Under the pieces are notes generated by a model. It had not been told where the DNA came from and did not search any database. It was given only the letters and a program-made list of their open reading frames with translations. The position numbers and the translations under genes were made by a program. DNA of 55,173 nucleotides from a virus. Positions 1-6,967 of this stretch are shown here, in pieces. How positions within the stretch are numbered: position 1 is the stretch's first letter; each line of letters starts with the position of its first letter. The stretch lies in IMG/VR virus record IMGVR_UViG_3300043607_000025, positions 1 through 55,173 of that record. One strand, written 5' to 3'.

Positions 1-191
1 GGAGTTCGCCGAGGCGGTAAAGCCCGGCGACTGGCCACTGCAGCGACCCTTCGGTTACGAGGTCGCGTAGGTCGCGCGCGCCTTCGGTGCGCAGGACATC
101 GTTGGCGTCCTTGCAGCCTTCCGGCCAGTCGACAAACCAGAACCGTGCCGCACCGAGTAACCTGGCCATGTCAGCGCGGAGTGACAGGCCG
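1..191. repeat. Terminal overlap, left copy
   Basis: These 191 bases are repeated at 54983-55173 with a single difference (G at 128, A at 55110). The difference is a synonymous change in an Asp codon of the primase-helicase gene, which reads continuously through the join. The simplest explanation is a circular or circularly permuted molecule whose contig ends overlap, giving a unit length of about 54,982 bp. A true direct terminal repeat is possible but less likely, because the repeat lies inside a gene and far from the terminase. Confidence 0.93.
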
Positions 192-655
192 GCATCGTCG
201 CCATCGCCGCACCACACGAACTTCTTGATCCGGTTGAGGCCAGCCTTGAGCGCTTCATCGACGTAGGAATACCCTCTCAATTCCGATGGCGCTTCGGCGC
301 TGCGCTGCTTGGCCCCGTTTGGAACTGACAGAACGCTGCCACGGGGAATTCCGGCCTCGACGAGGGCGCAGCGGTCGAGCTCGCCCTCGACCAGGAAAAT
401 TGTTTCTGGCTGGTCCGCGAGCGCGTCGTCCTCGCCCCAGAAGCTGAGTTTGAGACCTTTGCCGGCCACGAAGGATTTGTCGGGGACGGCGCGGGCTTTC
501 CAGCCGTCGCGGTAGTGAAAAACGATGCCCTCTGACTTCCGATTGAGGTCAGGAAAGTAGATGGTACCGGAGGCGACGCCGAGCTGTTCCAAGGTCTCCC
601 GGCTGATGCGGCGCTCGGTTTTGGCCCAGTTGGCGACGTCGTCCGACAGGGTCAT
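1..655 (-). CDS. Primase-helicase, N-terminal (TOPRIM) part, runs off the window edge
   Basis: The frame opens with ATG at 655 (start MTLSDDVANWAK) and runs without a stop to base 1. It continues in the same frame at 54982 once the ends are joined, stopping at 54180, for about 485 residues. This part carries a TOPRIM domain: the conserved Glu motif in FLVEGELDR and the acidic motif in WCGDGDDAG. With the C-terminal helicase this matches the T7 gp4/Twinkle type of replicative primase-helicase, which lays RNA primers and unwinds the phage fork. An in-frame TGA lies just upstream of an alternative ATG at about 703, so the zinc ribbon found in the overlapping frame (549-866) is not part of this reading frame. 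Start choice is uncertain: no strong ribosome site precedes 655. Confidence 0.85.
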   Translation of the reverse strand, partial: MTLSDDVANWAKTERRISRETLEQLGVASGTIYFPDLNRKSEGIVFHYRDGWKARAVPDKSFVAGKGLKLSFWGEDDALADQPETIFLVEGELDRCALVEAGIPRGSVLSVPNGAKQRSAEAPSELRGYSYVDEALKAGLNRIKKFVWCGDGDDAGLSLRADMARLLGAARFWFVDWPEGCKDANDVLRTEGARDLRDLVTEGSLQWPVAGLYRLGEL

Positions 656-866
656 CCGTGACGCCGCCTGCCCAATTGCAGTGGTGGCAGTAGTACAAAA
701 GTTCATTGCCCGTCACCGTGACCGAGAGGCATTTTTGGGTTTTCTTGCGTCGGGTATGGCTGCACTGAGGGCATCGAAATTGTCGGGTGCCGGCGAAGTT
801 TTGGCGGACGCCGACGGTGGCAAGTTGGCGAAGAACGTCATCGGAATTTTGCATTTCACCAGGCAT
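549..866 (-). CDS. Primase-type zinc ribbon protein (frameshifted N-terminus of the primase?)
   Basis: A 105-residue frame starting with ATG at 866, inside the end of the preceding gene. It carries a zinc ribbon, CPQCSHTRRKKTQKC followed by YYCHHCNWAGG, that in related phage primases is the template-recognising N-terminal domain fused to TOPRIM. Here the TOPRIM domain is in the +1 frame and begins inside this gene; after the ribbon the frame reads low-complexity Arg/Gln-rich sequence to a stop at 549. Three readings are possible: a separate small zinc protein, a programmed +1 frameshift joining ribbon to TOPRIM, or an indel. T7 makes gp4 with and without its zinc domain, so two forms here would not be surprising. 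Confidence 0.7.
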   Translation of the reverse strand: MPGEMQNSDDVLRQLATVGVRQNFAGTRQFRCPQCSHTRRKKTQKCLSVTVTGNELLYYCHHCNWAGGVTDDPVGRRRQLGQNRAPHQPGDLGTARRRLRYHLLS

Positions 867-1626
867 CTCCGCGGCGCCGTAATTCCTCCTTGTCGGCTTT
901 GGCGCGGTGCTCAAGAGCCGCGGTATGCTCCCGTTGCAGCCACCTCGATACCGGGAAAAACCATTTCCCGTCCTTTGGCTGATTTTGGAAATAGTAATCA
1001 TCCGCTGCTTGCAGAGCAGCCAGCATGTCCTTGATCTCAAAATAAGATTCTCGCCAACGGTCGAATTCCGCTTGCGATAGCCGGATAATTCTGCCCTGGA
1101 AGGCATACCGGCTGATCGAAACAACATTTTCCGTCGGCGGCGCGTTTGCGCCCCTAACTTTCTTTTTTGATTCTTGGCTATTGGTATCTTGGCTATTGGC
1201 ATATGGCTTATGGGGCTTAAGTGTACCCTTAAGCCGGGGGTTATCCTCACTGGGATTTCCCCTTTGTTTTCTTAGGCTTGGATTACCTCCTTCCTTACCG
1301 TTTTTCTTGGCTTCTCGCGATCTTTTCGCGTCCCGAACTAGACGGCGGTTATAGATCGTGCCGTTGCGATCGCGAGACAGTACGCCGTTTCGTTCTAGCT
1401 CCTCGATCAACTTCGCCACTTCGGGCGCCGAGCCACCGACCATGCGGGCAGTGTCGTGGACCGTAAGCGACTGGCCTTTGATCGCGAGATAGCCGATCGG
1501 GTCGGACTGGGCCGCGATGCAGAGCATCTCGATCCAGAGCCCTCGGGCTGCGAGGCTGCAGTTACGTAAACCAGGGTCCGACAGCCAATCGGACCAGTAA
1601 AACTTGCTCCATGTGGTGCCGCTCAT
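856..1626 (-). CDS. Replication-initiator-like protein with winged-helix N-terminus
   Basis: 256 residues from ATG at 1626, chosen because it overlaps the upstream stop as ATGA; longer upstream reading is shadow of that gene. The N-terminal 100 residues (WSKFYWSDWLSD..., then LIEELERNGVLSRDRNG) look like the winged-helix domain of phage replisome organiser or replication proteins. The middle is basic and Ser/Asn-rich and probably a linker. The C-terminal region is rich in aromatic and charged residues (YFEIKDMLAALQAADDYYF). Lying directly upstream of the zinc-ribbon/primase-helicase genes supports a role in origin recognition or helicase loading. No specific family member is identified. Confidence 0.7.
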   Translation of the reverse strand: MSGTTWSKFYWSDWLSDPGLRNCSLAARGLWIEMLCIAAQSDPIGYLAIKGQSLTVHDTARMVGGSAPEVAKLIEELERNGVLSRDRNGTIYNRRLVRDAKRSREAKKNGKEGGNPSLRKQRGNPSEDNPRLKGTLKPHKPYANSQDTNSQESKKKVRGANAPPTENVVSISRYAFQGRIIRLSQAEFDRWRESYFEIKDMLAALQAADDYYFQNQPKDGKWFFPVSRWLQREHTAALEHRAKADKEELRRRGDAW

Positions 1627-1814
1627 AGCAGCCGCTCCCCCTTCGCGGCCGCCACATAGTCCTGCACGATTGCCGCCATGCAGGCGATCTCGTGGGCGGC
1701 CTTGCCGGCGGACATCTTCCCCTCGTCGACCCATCGCTCGTAGACGCGCGTGCGTATTTTCAATTCGCGTTCAGCGCATGAAAGTTTGTCGGCCGCGGTG
1801 ATGGTATCCGTCAT
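1623..1814 (-). CDS. Small conserved phage protein (63 aa)
   Basis: Helical, charged 63-residue protein with ATG at 1814 and a 4-base ATGA overlap at each end, so it is translated in a tightly coupled operon. The body (ERELKIRTRVYERWVDEGKMSA) resembles small proteins of unknown function found in replication modules of rhizobial phages. No catalytic motif is visible and no function is proposed. Confidence 0.7.
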   Translation of the reverse strand: MTDTITAADKLSCAERELKIRTRVYERWVDEGKMSAGKAAHEIACMAAIVQDYVAAAKGERLL

Positions 1815-2383
1815 GCGGCCCCCCTCGCCTGCTCGCCGAACAGGAACAGCTCGCGCGTGGTGGCGCTCTCGCGGCCGTAAGTAGCGGCCGCCCAGTCCCA
1901 GGTCGCAGCAGCATCCGCCACGTTGTCGTCACCGCAGCCTTTCGGCAGGAGCCCGAGCAGATGGCAGCGCGCGACCACAGCGGCCTTGGTAGCCGCACGA
2001 TCACCAAGCTTGGCGCGCCCCAGGAAGTGCTTGCGCACCGTGCTGTCGGCGGCCTCGGTCCACGCGACGCCATAGCGCCCGCATAGGCCTTCGACGACAC
2101 CGTGCAGGCCGGCGTGCATGCGAAAGTTATCGTCACTGCCGCCGGAGACCTTCAACAGCGCCGCGATGTGAAGCATCTTCTCTTTGACCACCAAAGCCGG
2201 CGGGATGGCCTCAAACCGACCCACCAGGAAGTCGAGCAGGTTGCTGAACGCAACGGCGCGGTGCTCGCCCGTCTTCTTGAGCCTCACGGAGCAGCATTCC
2301 GGCTTCGCCCCGGCGCGGCCGACCGCAAGACCCAGGTTCACCCCGAGATCCAACGCGAAGATGGTGCCGGTGATGCGGGTCAT
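1811..2383 (-). CDS. RuvC-like Holliday junction resolvase
   Basis: 190 residues with a RuvC/RNase H-fold layout. The N-terminal strand FALDLGVNLGLA supplies the first Asp (D12), a central VVKEKM supplies a Glu, and the C-terminal GDDNVADAAATWDWA supplies the final acidic pair. This is the pattern of phage and bacterial crossover junction endodeoxyribonucleases, which resolve four-way junctions during recombination and before packaging. It sits in the replication operon, overlapping the downstream small gene by 4 bases and leaving 5 bases to the upstream Rmf-like gene. Confidence in the fold is high; actual junction specificity is inferred. Confidence 0.8.
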   Translation of the reverse strand: MTRITGTIFALDLGVNLGLAVGRAGAKPECCSVRLKKTGEHRAVAFSNLLDFLVGRFEAIPPALVVKEKMLHIAALLKVSGGSDDNFRMHAGLHGVVEGLCGRYGVAWTEAADSTVRKHFLGRAKLGDRAATKAAVVARCHLLGLLPKGCGDDNVADAAATWDWAAATYGRESATTRELFLFGEQARGAA

Positions 2384-2388
2384 GGCAA

Positions 2389-2997
2389 TCAGTGCGCCTG
2401 CTCCTCGACCACCTTATACGTCGCCGGCGCGCCGCCGATGCCCGCTTTCTCCGCCTCCGCGCGACGCAGGCTTTCCGGCCTCAGGTCTCGGTCATCCTCG
2501 GCTTCCTTCAGCGGCTTAAACCCCCTCGCAAGAATCGCCTGCCCGGCGTCATAGCCGTCGATCCACCGTTGGTATTGTGGCACGGAAGGATCATGCGGCG
2601 GTTTGCGGGGTTCGTTTTCCATGCAAGCCCGTTTGCCATCGGCATAGGCGCGGTCAACCGACGGCGTGCGGTCCTCTGCGAAAAGCTCCGCTTGCGTGCC
2701 CATGGCCAATCCGAGCCATCGGGCAATACGCATCTGCGCCTCGATCTTTTCCTTGAGCTTCTCCTCGCCCTTCTCGTCCTTCAGCAGCGCCCAGGTGCGG
2801 ATATCGCGCACGGCGTGCTTGCCAAGCTTGGCCTTGGCCTCCTCCTCGACAATCGCAAGCGTGTCCTTCGCTGCTTGCCAGCGCTTGGCAAAGCCAAAGA
2901 AAGTCATCGCCTTGACGTCATCGTCTTGGTGATTGCCGTTCGTCGGCGGCAACGGGCCGCCGGTTTTCTCGCTCGCGGATTTTTTCGGGCGTCCCAT
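2389..2997 (-). CDS. Conserved phage protein with an Rmf-like C-terminal motif
   Basis: 202 residues from ATG at 2997, preceded by a good ribosome site (GAGGAG); the longer frame to 3123 is a shadow of the GcrA-like gene. The first part is basic (MGRPKKSASEK) and the centre helical. Residues about 135-180 contain AYADGKRAC, PKP-type prolines and QRWIDGYDAGQA, which resemble the G-x-x-A/Q-x-W-x-x-G spacing of ribosome modulation factor and CrpP-type small proteins. Such domains are frequent in alphaproteobacterial phages. Ribosome binding has not been shown for them and is only suggested here. Confidence 0.65.
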   Translation of the reverse strand: MGRPKKSASEKTGGPLPPTNGNHQDDDVKAMTFFGFAKRWQAAKDTLAIVEEEAKAKLGKHAVRDIRTWALLKDEKGEEKLKEKIEAQMRIARWLGLAMGTQAELFAEDRTPSVDRAYADGKRACMENEPRKPPHDPSVPQYQRWIDGYDAGQAILARGFKPLKEAEDDRDLRPESLRRAEAEKAGIGGAPATYKVVEEQAH

Positions 2998-3007
2998 TGC
3001 GGTCTCC

Positions 3008-3643
3008 TCACTCTGCGCGATTGGATTTGGCGGCGATGCCTGGGCAGCACAGGGCAAAATGTTCGCCGCAGTAAGACCGGTTAGGCAGCGCCTCGGCGGC
3101 GCAAAACAAGAAGCTCTGTTCACCGTATGGATAACGGCAATCGCTCTCTTTGAGCTCGAAGAACTGCTTGGGCCGTCGTTGCTGTCTACGCGGGACCGCC
3201 TCGGCCGGGAGTTCGGCGGGGCTCTCGACCGGCGGCGCCGGCGGCCTCATCGGATCTTGCTTCAGTTTCCTGTTGATGCGGCCAGCGATGGTGTAATCGC
3301 CGCCGGCCTGGCGGGGCCGCGGCCTTGTCTTCTCCGGTTTCGGCCGCGCGGCGCGCGACAATCCGAGGCGGTGCGTTCGGCCGATCACGGCGTTGCGGGT
3401 GAGCCCGCAGTCGAGTTCGATGGCGATCTGGCTGGCAGACAAGCCCTCGGCGTGCAGACGCCTTAGGGCCTCGTCCCGCTCCGGGGTCCAAACAGTGCTA
3501 ATTCTGATTTTGTCGTGTTTCACATCGACAGCTTCAATACGAACGAACCGTTTCCATGAAAACAATCCAGCAGTAAGCGCAGCGGGGCTAAGCCCGTGCG
3601 GCTGCGCAACCCAGATCTGCCCGACTTCTGGAGCAACTTTCAT
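3008..3643 (-). CDS. GcrA-like cell cycle regulator with an N-terminal extension
   Basis: 211 residues. From W52 the sequence reads VWTPERDEALRRLHAEGLSA, then TRNAVIGRTHRLGLS, the hallmark N-terminal helix-turn-helix of the GcrA family. The C-terminus holds the second GcrA element, a Cys-rich patch ending FCAAEALPNRSYCGEHF. GcrA of Caulobacter works with sigma-70 at promoters carrying GANTC sites methylated by CcrM. Unlike host GcrA, which starts at the Trp, this version has about 50 extra residues (MKVAPEVGQIW...) that read like a separate small beta domain. The start is supported by an ATGA overlap with the upstream methyltransferase gene. It may redirect host cell-cycle or phage promoters. 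Confidence 0.85.
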   Translation of the reverse strand: MKVAPEVGQIWVAQPHGLSPAALTAGLFSWKRFVRIEAVDVKHDKIRISTVWTPERDEALRRLHAEGLSASQIAIELDCGLTRNAVIGRTHRLGLSRAARPKPEKTRPRPRQAGGDYTIAGRINRKLKQDPMRPPAPPVESPAELPAEAVPRRQQRRPKQFFELKESDCRYPYGEQSFLFCAAEALPNRSYCGEHFALCCPGIAAKSNRAE

Positions 3644-4710
3644 TCCGCCGCCTCCATTGTTTCGGCTGTCTCGTTACCCCAGGCGTCCCACCCTGGTCGC
3701 GGCGGGCCACGCCGGTTTAATTCGATTTTGGGCATGGTCGGGTAATAGCCCTCTATCATTTCGAGGAAGCATTCAGGCTTGGCGGAATGCTCAGTCTTCG
3801 GCGCGATGATCAGTGACTCCCATTGCGTGCCGGGAGCCGGACAGGGCGGGTTACCGCGCGTGCCTATCAGCAGCAATTCATGCTTCGAGCGGTTCCAGCG
3901 GCCGGTGCTGATGCGATCCTTGCCCCAGCAGTAATTGGACTTGTATTTGAAACCCCAGGCTTCCAGTACACCAATCGCAATTCGCAAATGCTGATTGGTC
4001 GTCCATAGAAACAGCACGCAATCTTTTCCACTGATCGAAGGGACATCGCGCGCAGCGATCAACGCTGCATCACTAGTGGGATAATGATTAGAGGCATGAC
4101 GGTCCATACCTGTCTCTTCGCTCCACACCGTGTCTTTCCATTCCGGATCGGCGACGATCACCCCATATGTCTTGTCCGGCAATGCTCGCTGCTTTTCGCC
4201 GAGTGCCTTCTCGCGGTTTGCCCGCGCCGCTTTCTTGTCGCCCTGCGTGATCTCGCGCACTACCGCGGTGACGGTGGCGTCCTTACCCTGCTCGCGCAGC
4301 TTCTTGGCGACCGCCTTCAATTCGGCGGGCGACACGTCGGCGAGCTTGCCAAGCCGGTGGCGCGATGTCGGTTTGACGCCGGTAGCTTCGCGGCCCTTGG
4401 TGGATTTTCCCTGCGAGGAAAATCCATTCTTGCCCAACTGCCCGCCACCTTTTGCCTTTGGCACTCTCCGGAGTTCTTCGGCGATCCGCCGATTGCCGAT
4501 CAGGATCGCATCCTCGGCGGCAGCTTTGACCTCAGCGACATGCCCTAGCAATACGTTGATCGCTGTGGCCTCACGGATGATCTTACGAATATCATCGTAC
4601 GTCTTTGCAGCGATCAAATCGCGTTCCATGCGCCTCAGCGCTGCGAGAGCGGCAGGCACGCTCGGCACCTGCTTCCGGACGGCCTTGTCGAGCGACGGCA
4701 GGTTGCTCAT
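3640..4710 (-). CDS. MT-A70 family N6-adenine methyltransferase
   Basis: 356 residues from ATG at 4710 (ATGA overlap with the upstream gene). The C-terminal half is an MT-A70 methyltransferase: VIVADPEW is the catalytic DPPW-type motif (Glu in place of the second Pro), followed by ASNHYPT, VLFLWTTNQHL, KYKSNYCWGKD and RSKHELLLIGTRG, all typical of phage members. The N-terminal half is helical and charged, with a KGGGQLGKNGFSSQGK linker, and may bind DNA. The reaction would be S-adenosylmethionine-dependent methylation of adenine N6 in phage DNA, giving protection from restriction or regulation. Adjacency to a GcrA-like gene is notable because GcrA responds to adenine methylation. Confidence 0.85.
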   Translation of the reverse strand: MSNLPSLDKAVRKQVPSVPAALAALRRMERDLIAAKTYDDIRKIIREATAINVLLGHVAEVKAAAEDAILIGNRRIAEELRRVPKAKGGGQLGKNGFSSQGKSTKGREATGVKPTSRHRLGKLADVSPAELKAVAKKLREQGKDATVTAVVREITQGDKKAARANREKALGEKQRALPDKTYGVIVADPEWKDTVWSEETGMDRHASNHYPTSDAALIAARDVPSISGKDCVLFLWTTNQHLRIAIGVLEAWGFKYKSNYCWGKDRISTGRWNRSKHELLLIGTRGNPPCPAPGTQWESLIIAPKTEHSAKPECFLEMIEGYYPTMPKIELNRRGPPRPGWDAWGNETAETMEAAE

Positions 4711-5108
4711 CGCAGCACCCACGACAGCGGAATGAGCACATTGCAGAAGCGGCCGCCGTCGCCGCCGCCTTCACGGAAGCGGCCTTCCGCATAGGCCCGG
4801 CGCGCCAACTCCTTCAGTCGTTCGATGGGAAACATCAGATAGCAAAGGGTCTGACTGTCGCGGCGCAACTCATGCACCCAGTAATCGGCTTCGGTCACCG
4901 CAATGCCGGACGGCTGTCCGCCTTGACGATATTCGATGCAGATGTTGCCGGTCTGCTCCCACTGCCACGTCTCAGTCTTTAGCTCGATCTTTTCCAGCTT
5001 GGCGGCGGCAAAGATTTCCGCGAGCCGTCGTTCGGCAACCAACGCCTGGTCAAGCTGGAGATCGAATTTGCGATCGCGATTGAACGCGATCTTGTTCATC
5101 CCATTCAC
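4707..5108 (-). CDS. PD-(D/E)XK nuclease-like protein
   Basis: 133 residues, alternative ATG at 5099. The run FDLQLDQALVAERRLAEIF, then IELKTETWQWEQTGN and ICIEYRQ has the order helix, Glu-x-Lys, Thr-Gly-Asn, Ile-Glu seen in small phage nucleases of the PD-(D/E)XK fold. YWVHEL follows as a conserved aromatic block. It is in the same overlapping operon as the methyltransferase and resolvase, so a role in DNA processing or host DNA degradation fits. The catalytic assignment is by pattern only. Confidence 0.6.
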   Translation of the reverse strand: MNGMNKIAFNRDRKFDLQLDQALVAERRLAEIFAAAKLEKIELKTETWQWEQTGNICIEYRQGGQPSGIAVTEADYWVHELRRDSQTLCYLMFPIERLKELARRAYAEGRFREGGGDGGRFCNVLIPLSWVLR

Positions 5109-5123
5109 GGCCGCCCCTCCCCA

Positions 5124-5489
5124 TCAGTCTTCGCCGTTATTTCCGGAGCGACCCAGACCGCGAAGTGCACGAACTGCGTCGATAAACGCAGCAACGTCCG
5201 AGCGAAGGAGATCCTCATCCCGCAAGTGGTACGTACTAGCCAATGCTTCATAGCGGTGCGCCAGCTCGGCGGCTTCATGCCGTCCTGCCGCGGCTCGCAT
5301 CCTTCGAACGGTTTTGTGTTCGTCATCGGTGATCTCGCCATAAAAGAGGGCTTTGGCTTGCCGATACGAAACGCCGGCATTGCGCGCCGCTCGCGCTAAC
5401 CAGCTTTCGCGCGTGTCATTCCACTGCCGCGGACCCGCGGCGGCCGCTACCAGATCACGCATGACTGCACCGGAATGCTTCTCCGACAT
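5124..5489 (-). CDS. Small helix-turn-helix-like protein
   Basis: 121 residues from ATG at 5489, preceded by a ribosome site (CAGGAG, about 8 bases away). A longer frame to 5855 is not used because that upstream stretch is Ser/Cys-rich and unlike protein. Residues 30-60 (SWLARAARNAGVSYRQAKAL) resemble a helix-turn-helix, followed by a helical charged tail. It is the first gene of the leftward replication run after a gap, so it may be a regulator of that operon. No family is recognised. Confidence 0.6.
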   Translation of the reverse strand: MSEKHSGAVMRDLVAAAAGPRQWNDTRESWLARAARNAGVSYRQAKALFYGEITDDEHKTVRRMRAAAGRHEAAELAHRYEALASTYHLRDEDLLRSDVAAFIDAVRALRGLGRSGNNGED

Positions 5490-5688
5490 TTTGGAAATCT
5501 CCTGCTGCACATTGACCGCGTGCAACGCAGTCACGTCGGCGCTTCCCGGCGCCGGTGCAGAGGGAAACGAACATGCGAACGAAGGAGAAAAATGCCTTGG
5601 GTCGGTGGAACGGGCCAGCTGGCTTGCACCAACCGGCCCGCCACTCCACCATCGGAACGTGTTTGGCAGTACCGATGGAGAGATCAAA

Positions 5689-5913
5689 ATGGACGCGTAC
5701 ATTGCTTGGAATGCAGCCATCCTCAACACGCTGGGCTGCTTGGTACAGCAGCTTTCCGTACGTGGGCACATCGACGGAGCAGAACTTGTTGAATGCGTGC
5801 AGACGATCGCTGCTGCACTGAGAAAAAACCAACAGCCGCTCATAGCCGATGTCATGCATCAGATCGCGATGCATCTGCTCAAATCGGACGAGCCGTTGCC
5901 ACCCCGCGGCTAG
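5689..5913 (+). CDS. Small plus-strand protein of unknown function (74 aa)
   Basis: MDAYIAWNAAILNTLGCL... is a helical 74-residue protein with well spaced hydrophobic residues and a ribosome site (GGAG) 8 bases before ATG at 5689. It runs against the surrounding minus-strand genes and its stop overlaps the stop of the 5910-6191 gene. A competing minus-strand frame (5455-5916, GTG start) covers the same DNA but is Cys/Arg-rich and less protein-like in its second half. Another plus ORF from 5592 with a good ribosome site is also possible. I favour this one only moderately. Confidence 0.5.
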   Translation: MDAYIAWNAAILNTLGCLVQQLSVRGHIDGAELVECVQTIAAALRKNQQPLIADVMHQIAMHLLKSDEPLPPRG

Positions 5914-6191
5914 CACGATGACCTCCCAAAGCTCTCAAGGAAGGCACGCGCTTCGCCCAGCGTCATCAAGCCCGCAACCTCGATAGCCGCGGACTTGGAT
6001 GTGCCCGAAGTGAACGTGAGGGGCGTCGGCGCAGTAACGAGCGCTGCAATTGGAGCCAGTCCAAGCAGCCGCAGGAAGCCGCGCTTTGTCATCACAGGAC
6101 CGGCGACCTCACGGTAGCCGGCCCGCCGCGGGGCCATCGAGACGCGAGACCAGGGCCCGACGGAGGTGGAGGTTGTCGAGGCGGGGGTCAT
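5910..6191 (-). CDS. Small protein with a Tat-like hydrophobic segment
   Basis: 93 residues from ATG at 6191 (ATGA overlap with the Cro-like gene), or 60 from an internal ATG at 6092. The internal start would give MTKRGFLRLLGLAPIAALV, a basic-then-hydrophobic head resembling a twin-arginine-like or ordinary signal segment. It is co-transcribed with the regulator upstream. Function unknown. Confidence 0.5.
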   Translation of the reverse strand: MTPASTTSTSVGPWSRVSMAPRRAGYREVAGPVMTKRGFLRLLGLAPIAALVTAPTPLTFTSGTSKSAAIEVAGLMTLGEARAFLESFGRSSC

Positions 6192-6412
6192 TCGGCTGCG
6201 ACCGATGAAGTAGCGGGAGGTTTAATCAAGGGGTTGGCCAAATCGTTCAGCGCGACAGCACCACCTGTCGCGTCTTGAATACGCATAGCCAGCGCCATCG
6301 ACGGCAAGTCGCCATTCAAAAGTTGGGCAATACGCCCCTGCGTCACGCCAACAACCTTGGCGAACGCTTCCTGGGTTTGGTCTTTTTCAGCAAGCCAGTC
6401 GGAGAGTTGCAT
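6188..6412 (-). CDS. Cro/YdaS-like helix-turn-helix regulator
   Basis: 74 residues from ATG at 6412: MQLSDWLAEKDQTQEAFAKVV, then VTQGRIAQLLNGDLPSMALA, a compact helix-turn-helix of the Cro/YdaS type. It is first in the leftward transcript and divergent from the XRE repressor at 6505, the classical arrangement of a lysogeny switch. The predicted -10 box ends only 8 bases before the ATG, so its transcript may have little or no leader. It probably antagonises the repressor or activates early genes. Confidence 0.75.
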   Translation of the reverse strand: MQLSDWLAEKDQTQEAFAKVVGVTQGRIAQLLNGDLPSMALAMRIQDATGGAVALNDLANPLIKPPATSSVAAE

Positions 6413-6419
6413 GCCAGCT

Positions 6420-6448
6420 AAATTAGCAATGCTGATATTTATCGTCAA
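6420..6448 (-). promoter_or_regulatory. Predicted leftward promoter PL
   Basis: On the minus strand TTGACG (6448-6443) and TAATTT (6425-6420) are separated by 17 bases, a good -35/-10 pair. The spacer contains operator copy 1, so repressor binding would block polymerase. Transcription would start around 6413, next to the ATG at 6412. Confidence 0.6.
6421..6438 (-). promoter_or_regulatory. Operator copy 1
   Basis: Reads ATATCAGCATTGCTAATT on the minus strand. It matches ATATTAGCATAGCTGATT (8426-8443) and ATATTAGCATTGCTATTA (8459-8476). The core AGCAWWGCT is palindromic, as expected for a dimeric repressor site. A weaker relative (12 of 18 matches) lies at 6445-6462. Confidence 0.65.
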
Positions 6449-6462
6449 TAGCATTATTAATA
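6445..6462 (+). promoter_or_regulatory. Weak operator-like site
   Basis: TCAATAGCATTATTAATA shares the TAGCATT half-site and 12 of 18 positions with the operator at 8459-8476. Only one half is conserved. Lying between the two divergent genes, it could be the low-affinity site for autoregulation of the repressor. Confidence 0.35.
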
Positions 6463-6504
6463 AGACGGGATGGACCGCCAGAAGGACCGCTCCAAAATGT
6501 TGGA

Positions 6505-6858
6505 ATGGCAAAGAAAAACAATGAGAACAAAGTTCAAACACGGTTCAAGCAGCCGAAACGGCGCCTGTTTTTGGCGCAGTGGCGAAAATATCGCGATGAG
6601 ATGACCCAGGAGCGGCTCGCGGAGCGAGCCGGGGTAAGCCAGGGCATGATCTCGCAGCTTGAAAACGGTACGAGCGACTATACCGGCGAATTGTTGGAAA
6701 AGCTGGCATTCGGGCTCAACTGCCAACCGGCCGACCTGATTATGAGGAACCCGACCGATCCAAAGGCCCCTTGGACAATCTGGGATCGGATCAAGCCGGA
6801 ACTGCGTGCCCAGGCACTGCGGGTGCTCGAAACGTTCGCCGACGAGGAAGCCGCGTAG
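6505..6858 (+). CDS. XRE-family repressor-like regulator
   Basis: 117 residues. MTQERLAERAGVSQGMISQLENG is a textbook XRE/Cro helix-turn-helix at about residues 33-55, followed by a short helical tail that may dimerise (no LexA-like peptidase domain). It is divergent from the Cro-like gene, with an operator-containing gap between them, and is the best candidate for the prophage repressor. The ribosome site is weak and distant (AGAAGGA near 6481), so expression may be low or the start may differ by a few codons. Confidence 0.8.
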   Translation: MAKKNNENKVQTRFKQPKRRLFLAQWRKYRDEMTQERLAERAGVSQGMISQLENGTSDYTGELLEKLAFGLNCQPADLIMRNPTDPKAPWTIWDRIKPELRAQALRVLETFADEEAA

Positions 6859-6931
6859 GTCCTCAGTTTGAGGGCCGGCGGGGCGGTCGAGTCGGCCGTG
6901 TCCGGCGGACCGTTCTGGACTTGTGAGGGCG

Positions 6932-6966
6932 GGCGACCTGGAGTTCGAGGGCCGGGCTAATTGATG
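6932..6966 (+). other. Remnant of a terS-terL junction (left fragment)
   Basis: These 35 bases match the minus strand of 51048-51014 (end of terS, its stop and the terL ATG) at 33 of 35 positions. Just upstream, at about 6866-6880, a looser copy of the same GTTTGAGGGCCGG element occurs. No intact terminase gene is present here. The fragment borders the exported-protein gene at 6968-7480. Confidence 0.7.
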
Positions 6967-6967
6967 T

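Noticed and set aside
5455-5916. 153-residue minus-strand ORF with GTG start
   Set aside because: Second half is Cys/Arg-rich and ends inside the following gene's start; the opposing 74-residue ORF looks better, but certainty is limited.
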